A stretch of DNA of 64,000 nt from Poa pratensis. Taxonomy: Eukaryota; Streptophyta; Magnoliopsida; Poales; Poaceae. Each line of letters starts with the position of its first letter. Position 1 is the first letter of the stretch. Shown piece after piece: positions 24,763 through 34,697 of this stretch. The notes under the pieces were generated by a model. That model saw only the letters and a list, made by a program, of their open reading frames with translations, was not told the DNA's origin and searched no databases. The position numbers and the translations under genes were made by a program. The stretch covers positions 19,334,693-19,398,692 of the forward strand of contig CAMZMU010000048.1 of the NCBI GenBank assembly GCA_947311845.1. Direction: 5' to 3'.

Positions 24763-24776
24763 AAGCTTGGGGATGC
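24763..24776 (+). other. Polypurine tract of N4
   Basis: AAGCTTGGGGATGC ends at the first base of the 3' LTR (TGATACGTCTC at 24777). The same AAGCTTGGGG core abuts the N2 3' LTR. Confidence 0.8.
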
Positions 24777-26361
24777 TGATACGTCTCAAACGTATCTATA
24801 ATTTTTGATGTTCCATGCTTGTTTTATACCAATTGCTACATGTTTTGCATCTACTTTATATCACTTTTATACATTTTTTGGGACTAACCTATTAACAAGA
24901 TGCCGAAGTGCCAGTTCCTGTTTTCTGCTGTTTTTGTATTCCAGAAAAGCTAGTCTGGAAATATTCTCGGAATTGGACGAAACTCACGGGGGTGCCTATT
25001 TTCCAGAACACACCTGACGGAGCAAAGGAGCACAGAGGAGGGCCACCAGGAGGCCACACGCCACCAGGGCGCGGGCCCCCCTCTGCCGCGCCCTGGGTGG
25101 TGTGGGCCCCTCGGGGGTCTCCAGCCGCCGCCCTTTCGCCTACTTATTCCCCCCGAGAAAACCCTAAGCCTGAGCAAATATCCACGAAAAGTTCCAGAGA
25201 CGCCGCCGCCGTCAACCCTAGCTCGGGAGGGTCAGAACCTCTTCCCGGCACCCTGCCGGAGAGGGGAATCGTCACCGGAGGCTTCTACATCGCCATGCCT
25301 GCCTCCGGAGTGATGCGTGAGTAGTTCATCCTTGGACTACGGGTCCATAGCAGTAGCTAGATGGTTGTCTCTCCACTTTGTGCCATCATGTTTAGATCTT
25401 GTGAGCTGCCCTACATGATCAAGATCATATTATTGTAATGCTACATGTTGTGTTTGCTGGGATCCGATGAATATTGAATATATGTCAAGTTGATTATCAA
25501 TCTATCTATGTTATTTAAGATCTTGCATGCTTTCCGTTACTCGTAGATGCTTTGGCCAAGTAGATGCTTGTAACTCCAAGAGAGAGTATTTATGCTAGAT
25601 AGTGGGTTCATGCCTCCGTTTAATCTGGGACAGTGACAGAAAGTTCTAAGGTTGTGGATGTGCTGTTGCCACTAGGGATAACCTAACGATGCTATGTCCA
25701 CGGGCATATGTGTTTGTTTACATTACGCACTTTACTTAATGCAATTATCCGTTGCTTGCAACTTAATACCAACGGGGGACTCGGATGACAACCCGGCGGT
25801 GGATTATTAGTCATAGATGCTGTTGGATAACGGTCTATGTATTATGTCGTAATGCCCAATTAAATATCATAGTAGTCATCATGTCATGTATATGCATTGT
25901 CATGCGCTCACTATTTGTCAATTGCCCAGCTGTAATTTGTTCACCCAACATGTTAGTTATCTTTTATGGAGAGACACCACTAGTGAACTGTGGACCCCGG
26001 TCCATTCTTTTACACTGATTAAACAACCACAAACTGCAAACTGTTCCTTTTTCATTCTCTGCAATTTAATACTCATTTTCCACACCATACGTTTAATCCT
26101 TTGTTTTCAGCAAGCCAGTGAGATTGACAACCTCACTGTTTCGTTGGGGCAAAGTAGTTTGATTGTGTTGTGTGCAGGTCCACGTCAGCGCCGGAATCCG
26201 TGTTGCGCCGCATCATATTTCGCTGTTGACAACCTTCAGAAGTGCCGCTGCTCCTACTGGTTCGATAAACCTTGGTTTCATACTGAGGGAAAACTTGCTG
26301 CTGAACTGCATCATACCTTCCTCTTGGGGTCTCCCAACGAACGTGTGATTCACGTCCATCA
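24777..26361 (+). repeat. 3' LTR of N4
   Basis: The LTR is 1585 bp, TGATACGTCTC...GTCCATCA. Positions 25020-25110 hold a GC-rich GGGCCACCAGGAGGCC-type module just upstream of the leader. A similar module occurs inside N2 near 27750. An open frame at 24908-25324 crosses this module and is not considered a gene. Confidence 0.88.
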
Positions 26362-27146
26362 GCGCACACTGTCAACTTCGCACCGTGGGACAAAGGTGAC
26401 TCCGGAGTTTACATTAATAAAACCACTCAAGTAGCATATAAGATAACGAAGAGTAACATCTATGGATTCAGCTAGATTACAAAGCTCATGATCACATATA
26501 GATCACATCATGGGAGAGAGAGATAAACCACATAGCTACCGGTAGAGCCCTCAGCCCCGATGAAGAACTACTCCCTCCTCATCATGGGAGGCAGCAACGA
26601 CGATGATGGAGGCGGTGGCGTCGATGGAGATGGCTCCGGGGGCAATTCCCCGTCCCGGCAAGGTGCCGAAACAGAGACTTCTGTCCCCCGAATTAGGGTT
26701 TTGGATGACGGCGGAGCTCTGGAACTTTTCTGGAGAAATCGTCGATTCTTCCGTGAGTTTTAGGTCAGGGGCAATATATAGTCCAAAGGGCGTCGCGAGA
26801 CGGTGCACGAGGTGGCGACACCACCCCTGGGGGCGGCCATGGCCCAAACGCGCCCAGGGGGCGTGTGGAGGCTGTGGGAATCCCCCAGACTTGTCCTTCT
26901 GGCTCCCGGAGTCTTCTGGCGTTTTAGAATTTCTGTAATTTTTTCAGATTTTTCTGACCTCTTTCAATTTTGGACCTTTTCTGCAATGCACAGACATAAT
27001 AAACAGAAACTGGCACTGTGGCATCTTGTTAATAGGTTAGTCCAATAAATGTCATAATATGATATAAAGTGCATATAAAACATGTGGCAATTGATATAAT
27101 ATTAGCATGGAACATCAAAAATTATAGATACGTTGGAGACGTATCA
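26362..27146 (-). repeat. N3: fragment of a minus-strand Gypsy LTR
   Basis: On the minus strand it opens TGATACGTCTCCAACG at 27146 and reads through a GC-rich promoter with TATATATTG near 26770-26785 and a leader, then stops at 26362 where N4 has inserted. The start resembles the N4 and N2 LTRs but is distinct. GATGA at 27147-27151 is the likely right-hand target duplication within the N2 protease. The rest of the LTR and the body of N3 are left of the window. Confidence 0.75.
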
Positions 27147-27419
27147 GATGATAATATGTCTATTATTCTTGGGAGACCTTTTCTTAACACTGCAGGGGCT
27201 GTTATTGATTGCAACAAAGGAAAATTGACTTTCCATGTTAATGACAAAGAACATACTGTTTATTTTCCCAATAAGTTGGACAAGCTATTTGGAGTGAATA
27301 CAATTACCAATCTTAGAAGTATCAAAGTGGGAAGTATTGATTGCCCTATATATGAACCTCATGAAGAATTTCAATATATTATGATTGGATCTATAGCTAT
27401 ACAATTTAAGGTAAAATGA
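27147..27419 (+). CDS. N2 protease C-terminal end
   Basis: The frame opens inside the protease (SIILGRPFLNTAGAVIDCNK) and runs cleanly to its own stop at 27417-27419. The ILGRPFL...GAVID signature matches the protease regions of N4 and N5. The active-site aspartate lies upstream of the N3 insertion and is not in the window. Confidence 0.75.
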   Translation, partial: DDNMSIILGRPFLNTAGAVIDCNKGKLTFHVNDKEHTVYFPNKLDKLFGVNTITNLRSIKVGSIDCPIYEPHEEFQYIMIGSIAIQFKVK

Positions 27420-27699
27420 TTGTTCAATGTGGTTTAATTCTTTTATGTCATATAAAATGTATTTGGTGGCAAGACTTGATCAACCTTGTTAACAAATATG
27501 TTTTACATGCATAAAATTGCTAAACAACATTTTCTTTCTCTCCTTTGTTTTTACCTACTGATTTGCTACTGTAATTTGCAAGTTAAGCAATGTTTAGTCT
27601 TTACATAAATTTATTTTTGCCTAGTTTTCATCGTTTAAAGCACCCAGAAAATGTCAGAAATAAAAGTTTTCAAAAAATTCTGAAATTTTTTTCTACAAG

Positions 27700-28201
27700 T
27701 CCTAGTTTTTAAAATGGAGCGTGGGAGTACCAGAGAGTGACCAGGGGGGCCACCAGGCCACCACACGCCACCACGGCGCGGTGGAGGGCAGGCCGCGCCC
27801 TGCCCTGGTGTGGGGTCCACCTGGCCCTCCACTCACTCATCTCCTCCCACTCTTTCTCTCTCCGACCATACACACCACCATTGCTCAAACTCGTGTTCTT
27901 GCTGCTCTTGCTCGAGATTTTTTGATCTACTTGCTCAGCCCATCTTTGCTGCTGAAATTTGGATCAATTGCTCTCCGGTATGTGACTCCTCCGATTATCC
28001 AAGTAGAATTTTGTTTAGTTGTGTATATCTTAGCATTTTGGTATAGGTGACATGTTATGATAGCTTGCATGCTTGTTCTTGTTTAGATTAAATAGTTTTG
28101 ATGCATGTTTAGTCCCCTAGCAAGTCTCCCTAGTGTTTCCTTGAATTAATCACTCCAAAACCATTTTTATGAGATTTGTTTAAAATTTTCAGAAAAGGAA
28201 G
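27700..28201 (+). promoter_or_regulatory. LTR-like GC-rich module and leader intron upstream of the N2 third ORF
   Basis: Positions 27745-27830 (GGGGGCCACCAGGCCACC, then GGCGCGGTGGAGGGC) resemble the GC-rich promoter module of the N4 LTR at 25035-25110. A CT-rich leader follows, then a splice donor (CTCCG/GTATGTG near 27977), then an acceptor (AAATTTTCAG near 28191), eleven bases before the ORF ATG. This arrangement suggests a separate start and a spliced message for the third ORF. It is inference from sequence layout only. Confidence 0.4.
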
Positions 28202-29306
28202 ATGGATGGAAACAACTTAATTATGAAGAATTGGAAGTATCAGAGGTCATGGAGTCAACCGTGAAGACTCTGTGTTCCCCTCCATTTATCCATGCTATGA
28301 TTTTATGAATGATGCAGGAATCTTGCAAGATTTCAACACTCTAATCTCTAATGCAGGGTTAGAACACTTTGTTGCTGATGAACCACATAAATATGTAAAG
28401 CTGACTATGTCAGTGGTTCAAAGTTTTAGATTTAGTTGGAATTTGCCTACCCCCATGGTTCATTATAATATCTACAATAAAGCTATAGATTTGTCTCTTC
28501 ATGATTTTTGTGCAGCTATTAAGGCACCACACTGGGGATCTCATGAGAGGATTAGAGGTCAACCAAAGCATTTACAAGACCTCTACTCAGAGATTTGCCA
28601 AGGGAGAGGTTTTACAGCCGAAGATGGTAAAATTCGAAACATCCAACTCCCATCTATTCGATATTTTGCCTACTACATTAGCAAATGTGTTCTAGCTAGG
28701 AAGAATGCAAGTAAATTATCTGTTTATGATTTGGTATTTCTTTCTGCTGCCTTAAAATGTAATAGAACTTATAATTGGGAGCCATGATTGCATTTCGTCT
28801 TTTCACTAACCGTGAAAGAGGAGGGGTTTGTGGTGGTCTCGTTGCTTCTCGTTTATTAGCCATGCATGGTGTAGGACCACATCATCTTGATATTCAGCTT
28901 CCTATGAAGACTTGATTTAACTCTATGATTAGCCACCATTTTGTTTCCGCTGGTCCACCATTGATAATCTATCCTATGAATTGGTTTTTGTTAAGAAGTC
29001 CAGGTGGAGAACTAAAAACTCTGAACACATAGTCTGTTTGCCTGCGCCTCTTTTGTTTAACCTTGATGTCAGGCAAGGATGGTCATTCTCAGAGGGTGAC
29101 CTTGATGCATACATGGAGGAGCATGGCCTTCATGCGGATAGCGAGGGAAGGGGTCCTGAGGAGGACTTCATTCAGCCCTTCGACACTACGAGCTCTTCAT
29201 ACCAGTACCTGATTATGTAGCTTCAGGCCCTTCTTCTTCACAGGATCCTGATTATGATCACGCTAGGTATGATCCGCCTGGATGGAGTTCTGGGCCATGG
29301 GGATGA
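28202..29306 (+). pseudogene. N2 third ORF, Athila ORF1-like protein, frame-broken
   Basis: It starts at the ATG at 28202-28204 (MDGNNL). The clean block 28272-28787 shows the Athila-type pattern (FPSIYPCYDFMNDAGI, then FRFSWNLPTPMVHYNIYNKA, SLHDFCAAIKAPHWG and SIRYFAYYISKC). It continues in other frames as CGGLVASRLLAMHG, then WRTKNSEHIVCLPAPLLFN and an acidic C-terminal part, to a stop at 29304-29306. The breaks near 28245, 28778, 28958 and 29180 each fit loss of one base from a short run; a TGA at 28913-28915 is the only apparent nonsense codon. In related elements this ORF lies where an envelope gene would be, but its function is not known and I see no signal peptide. Confidence 0.65.
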
Positions 29307-30948
29307 TTTGTCTCACACTTAGGCCAAAAGCCTAAGCTTGGGGGGAGGTATGGCGACTCACCGACAACTCAATCATTTTATCATATTCATATTATGTCGG
29401 TACTTTGTATATCCATGCTTTAGTTTGTTTCTTTTCTTTTTCGCTTTTGTTTCTTGTATTCGTTTTATTTTTGCAAAATACCAAAAGACCAAAAATATTT
29501 TCTTTATTTCTCTTCCTTTTGAATTTGTAGCGCTAGTTTACTTTAGTTCTTCATTTCGGTTTGTTATTCAAAAATCCAAAATGATTTTGCTTTATCTGCT
29601 TGCTTCCTTCCATGCTTGTTTTAAATCGAAAACCCAAAAATATTTGTTGTTCTTCTTCTGTTTTGTATAGTTGTTTCAGAGTTCGAAAATTTCTGTGATT
29701 CCACTTTGGGCTTGGTTATCATTTCACATCATTCAAGCCACACAAGTGAAAGGCAATAATGACGATTTACGACAACCCGGATGTGGTAAAAGGCTAGTAT
29801 GAACTCTATTTGTTTTTCATTTTTGTAAATATACCTACTCATGTGAACATGCTTAGCTATCATGGTAGTGGTTATGTTACTTAATGATTACTTAGTAGTC
29901 CATGTCTTCTTATGATCAGTACCAATTTGCTAATATTAAATAACATGTCATATAGATATTTGCATGCATTGTTCTATTCGTAAAACGGTATGGCAGGGTG
30001 GTATCCTCCTCTGAATAATTTACTTGAATCGACTTGGCACATGCTCACACATGTTATGACTGAAAAATAAAAGTCAATTATGCCTTGATGATCTATTTTG
30101 CCTCAGAGTTTTAGTATCATTTTATACCTCCGTTAATTTTATTCTGTCGCAAGTATGATTATGACAGTTATCGCTCTCTTGGTTGTCGCTTCCTAGTCTA
30201 ATGCTAGCCTTCACTTGTACTGAGCGGGAATGCTGCTCGTGCATCCAAAATCTTTAAAACCAAGTTATCCCAAAGAGTCCACCAAAAATTCCTATGCATG
30301 GTATTTCAAACCATTCCAAGTAAATTTGCATGTGCTACCTTTAAAACTTTCAAAATATTTCTCTTTTTTGTGTCAATGTTTACCAGCTCATGAGGAAGTA
30401 GTGGGTTATTCTTTATTCAACTTGTCAAACGGACTTTACCACCTGGACTAGTGGCATATACATCCGCTTATCCAATAATTTTGCAAAAAGAGCTGGCAAT
30501 GGGGTGCCCAGTCCCAATGAATTACAACTTTAACCGCTTAATTCTCTTCACACTTTTGCCCTGATTTATCAGTAAGCAATGACAAAACAGTGAAATACCT
30601 GCATGTGTGTAAACCAAACAGAAAGAGGGATGATCTGCCTTGCTGGTAGAAATAACGTCCTTCATGGGAGCCGCTCTTAAAAGTCTGTTTGACAGGGAGA
30701 ATACTGTTTTAATTCGCTACCATTCCTTGACAATTAACAAACACCTCTCAAAACATTTTTATCTTTGTCTTCAAAATTAAAAGCTCTAGCACGTGTTAAT
30801 CCCTGCTTCCCTCTGCGAAGGGCCAATCTTTTATTTTTATGGTGAGTCACCATCTTTTCTTTGAGCACCTCTTCGAGAGCATAACTGTCGTTCTTAGTGT
30901 AATGTGCTTGTCCCAGAATACGATTAATTGAGGCATAACTATGATACT
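29307..30948 (+). other. N2 non-coding region between third ORF and LINE
   Basis: It opens with a second AAGCTTGGGG polypurine core at 29334-29343, directly after the ORF. T-rich sequence follows; its 110-codon open frame (29338-29670) is low in information and not called. From about 30190 it is collinear with N4 23540-24345, including the CCCTCTGCGAAGGG hairpin at 30809-30822. Confidence 0.6.
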
Positions 30949-30951
30949 TTT
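30934..30951. repeat. LINE target site duplication, left copy
   Basis: CATAACTATGATACTTTT here recurs at 37781-37798. The final T run merges with the poly(T) (poly(A) on the minus strand) of the LINE, so the true duplication is 14 to 18 bases. Confidence 0.9.
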
Positions 30952-31091
30952 TTTTTCGAGGGTACGCCAAAAGCGTACACAACTGTTATAGGGGAATACA
31001 AAGGGGGTTACAGGCCAGGGCTAGCTCAAGACCGAGCTGCAACAGACTCACACACACACCCAACGCCAAACTCCAGACGCCAACCCTAGGA

Positions 31092-34000
31092 CTACTCTCG
31101 CGGCATGGTCTCTCTCCCTCCTGCTTCTGGTCCGGCTCTCGCTTTCATCCAGAGCTTAAACTCGTCGACGATCCTATCAACCAGCACTGTCACCGTGAAT
31201 TGCTGGCTGACGTTGTTGAAAAGCCTCGCATTTCTCTGCTTCCACAGACTCCATGCAATGAGGATCACAAAGGAATCAAAGTTTCTCTTGTTTGCCTTGT
31301 TGAATGATTTCCTGACCCGTAGCCACCAGTCTGCGAAGCTGTCAGTCACCTCCGGCACGGCAACCTGCACTCCTGCCGCCTGCATACATCTAAACCAAGC
31401 TTCCCTGGAGAACACACATTGCACAAGAACATGCTCAACTGTGTCCACCTCCTGGAGGCATGTGAAACAGGGACTCAATTCATCCTGCAAGCCATGCCTC
31501 ATGCGCCGATCAGATGTCCACACTCGGTGCTGCACCGCGAGCCAGCAGAAAACTTTGCATTTGAGTGGGGCGTGGGATTTCCAAATGCAGTTTGCCGTGG
31601 GAAATCTCATGTTGCCATGACCGAGCATGTGATATGTGGAGCTCGCTGAGTAAAGCTTGTTGCTTGTCCACGGCCATATGAACCTATCGTGCCCCTCCGC
31701 GTTGAGCTGAAGGCTCTGAACCCGTAGCCAAAGCTTGACGCATTGCCGTGCTCCTTCCTCGCACAGCTCGCCCTCTAAATCTAGCAGCCAGGCGTTCCCG
31801 GCCACTGCATCCTGTATAAGTCTGCTGTTTTTGCGTCTTGTGCTTGCGATTCCATGAACAAGAGGAGCGATCTGCTCAGCGGTTTCCCCGCCAATCCAAC
31901 GATCCAGCCAGAACAAGATTCTGTCACCTCTTCCCAGAACCACAGACGATAGGCTTCTGAAAACTGCTACGGCATCCTCATCCTTCATCATCGGCAAGCC
32001 CTGCCAAGGCCTCGATGGGTCAGTCCTTCGCAACCACTCCCATCGAGTTCTTAGCGCTAGACCCTGCATCTTCAGATTCTTGATGCCAAGTCCCCATAGA
32101 TTTGCGGCTTGCAAATTTGATCCCAGGCCACGAGGCATTGCCCTCCATTGACGCGTTCCTTGCCCTTCCAATAAAACGCCCTCAACCACTTGTTGATTTC
32201 CTCGAGCAGCCAAGCAGGTGCCTCCGCGATCAGCAGATGGTGGATTGGTCGCGCCATGATCACAGCTTTGATTATAGTAAGCCTTCCCTCCTTTGTGATC
32301 CAACCCCGCTGCCAAGCCGGAATCATCTTTAGAGCTGCATCAAGAACTGGCTGCCACTCTGATTTGGTCAGCGGGCGTAGCGCTAGTTGGAGGCCGAGGT
32401 ACTTGATTGGGAAGGCATCAATCCGGCATCCAATTATGTTTCTGACTCGTCCTTCCTCTCTCGCACTGCATCGAATCAGCGTGGCCGACGACTTGGTGTA
32501 ATTGACTCTTAACCCGACGCCTCCGCAAACATGTTCAAAATCTGACGAATTGCATGGAGATCCGAAGCAATGGGCTTCACAAATAGAACCACGTCATCCG
32601 CAAAGACTGAGATCCGCTGCATAGGTGTAATTGCTGCGATTGGGGACAGGAGCTCATCCTGTACTGCCCTCGCCACCATCGCTGTCATGACTTCCATAAC
32701 CAAGACAAAGTACAGAGGCGAGCTCGGATCACCTTGTCGCAGCCCGCGTCCGTGGTGAAATCGCATACCTGGCATCCCATTAACCAGGACTTTGGTGCTC
32801 GATGTGTAAAGCAACAGTGATGTCCACTTGATCTAGATTTCGCTGAATCCCAATTTTCGCAAGACCTCTATGAGAAAAGCCCAAGAAACTGTATCAAACG
32901 CCCGCGATATGTCCAATTTGAAAAGAACTCCGGACTGCCTCCTAGCGTTGATCTTCCTAGCTACTTGCCTGACTAGGATGAAGTTGTCATGCAAGCTCCG
33001 ACCTTTTATGAAAGCAGATTGATTAGCACTGACCAATTCCGGCATCCTCGGCCTTAGTCTGTTAGCCAAGATTTTTGAGAACAGTTTTGCGAAACTATGG
33101 ACTAGACTAATCGGTCTGTAGTCTCCCACTTCCAACGCATCCGACCTCTTGGGTATAAGTGTGATAAGAGCTCGGTTAAGCTGCCCAAACCCTCTGCCAT
33201 CACCAACAAATAACTTCACCAAAGCCGCCATGATATCGTTCTTGATGGTCGGCCACGCCAGCTGATAAAAAGCTCCCCAAATCCGTCCGGACCAGGCGCT
33301 CGGTCCGCCGGCAGGTCCTTGATAGTATTCCAAACCTCTTCCTCAGTAATGAGTCTGTCAAGATCGTGCAGATCATGTGCCTGGATATCAAGACTGTCGA
33401 GGTTCAGAGAATGGCCTCGGTTCTGAATGTTACCCAGGATGTCCCTGTAGGCTTGGAAAAAGCACTCCTCCTTCCTCTTCTGTTCCGTGACTAGCTCGTC
33501 ACCCCATTTGATCACAGGGATGAAATTTTTTATCCGCCTTCCATTAGCCACGGTGTGGAACAGTTTGGTGTTAGCATCACCATCCCTAAGCCATCGCATA
33601 CGTGATCTCTGCCTGGCGATAGTCCTCTCCAGGGATGCGAGACCCAGAACATGTTGTTTCAGGGTTTTTCTTAACCAAGCTTCGCCAGGCGAAAGAGCCC
33701 TCCTGTCTTGGGCCTCATCGAACCGTAAAATAATCGTGTGTGCAACTGCTAACTGAAGCTTGACATTGCCCACCCGTTTTTGAGCCCAGGACTGTAGGTG
33801 ACTCGCCGTATTCCTGAACAACTCATTCAAACGCTTGAACGGATCCACTATTGCCGGATCACAGACCCATCCCTCGCGAACCGCCTCGGAAAAGCCCTCA
33901 AGTTTAGTCCAAAACATCTCAAATCTGAACCTTTTGGCAGGTTTGTGCGACACATTCATCGATAGGTGCAGCAATGCATGGTCAGAAACCGAGGAGGATA

Positions 34001-34679
34001 GGGCTTGAAGCATTGAGTCCGGGAACTCAAGATCCCACTCCACCGAAGCCAAAGCTCGATCAATTCTAGTCATGGTTGGGGAGGTACGCTCATTGCTCCA
34101 GGTAAACAGCCGGCCGTGCATGTAAAGATCCTTCAGATCAGCATTATTAACAAAGCTGCGGAAGCAGTTCATCGCCCTTCTATTCAGATTCCCATTGTTT
34201 TTTTCGGAGGCATGCAAGATCATGTTAAAGTCGCCTATAATGAGCCACGGCCCAGAACAGAGAGAACGACGCTCAACAAGCTCTTGCAGGAATTGTTCCT
34301 TTTCATCCATGCGCTGCGGCCCATAGACCACAGTCAACCACCATCGCCGCAGGTCGCGAGTGCGAACTTCACCTGTAATTGCGTGGGTGTCCATGCTAAC
34401 ATTCTCAATGTCAAGCACCGAGGCATCCCAAGCAAGTAAAATCCCCCCTCTAGTTTGAATCGCCGGTAAATAAACATAGGCACTAAGCCTCGGCCCCAAG
34501 CATTGCGCTACCACAAAGTCATCTATTACAGCCATTTTGGTTTCAAGTAGACAAACGATGTTGATGTTCATCGTGTCTAAGAATTCTCTCGCCAAGTCAC
34601 GCTTCACGGGATCGTTAATCCCGCGAATGTTCCAGCTACCTACCTCGGGGTTGAAATCCATTAGAAGACTGTCAACCAC
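31092..34679 (-). pseudogene. LINE ORF2: endonuclease and reverse transcriptase, frame-broken
   Basis: It starts at 34679, 16 bases after the ORF1 stop. The APE-type endonuclease spans 34640-33930 (GSWNIRGINDP, LLETKM, VVYGP, LIIGDFNMI, RIDRALAS, SVSDHALL). RT follows (RAPGPDGF near 33290, LIPKRSDALEVGDYRPISLV, SAFIKGRSLHDN, LFKLDISRAFDTVSW, GLRQGDPSSPLYF, and the catalytic FADD near 32600). A C-terminal zf-RVT domain follows (WIWP-like IWPWTSNKLYSASS, then HAPLKCKVFCWLA). Frame changes near 33275, 32514 and 32093 are each cured by one extra G on the coding strand. An in-frame TAG at 32833-32835 is a substitution-type nonsense mutation. The product would nick target DNA and copy the LINE RNA. 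Confidence 0.85.
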
Positions 34680-34697
34680 ACTACAGAGCGTAACCGC

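Larger units (their letters stand above)
19293..26361 (+). mobile_element. N4: plus-strand Athila-type Gypsy element without RT and integrase
   Basis: Order: 5' LTR remainder 19293-19767, primer site 19779-19795, gag-protease 19976-22149, non-coding 22150-24762, polypurine tract 24763-24776, 3' LTR 24777-26361. There is no RT, RNase H or integrase sequence between protease and the 3' LTR, so the element depends on others. N5 has inserted into its 5' LTR, and the left part of that LTR lies beyond the window. N4 itself sits inside the LTR of N3, with gcgca at 26362-26366 as a possible target duplication copy. Confidence 0.82.

Noticed and set aside
24908..25324. 138-codon frame in the N4 3' LTR, and a similar frame at 38274-38699 in the N2 LTR
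   Set aside because: Both cross the GC-rich LTR promoter and leader. LTRs do not encode protein here and the frames are not conserved with each other.
29338..29670. 110-codon frame after the N2 third ORF with many Phe, Leu and Ser
   Set aside because: It is T-rich low-complexity sequence following the internal polypurine core. The hydrophobicity reflects base composition.
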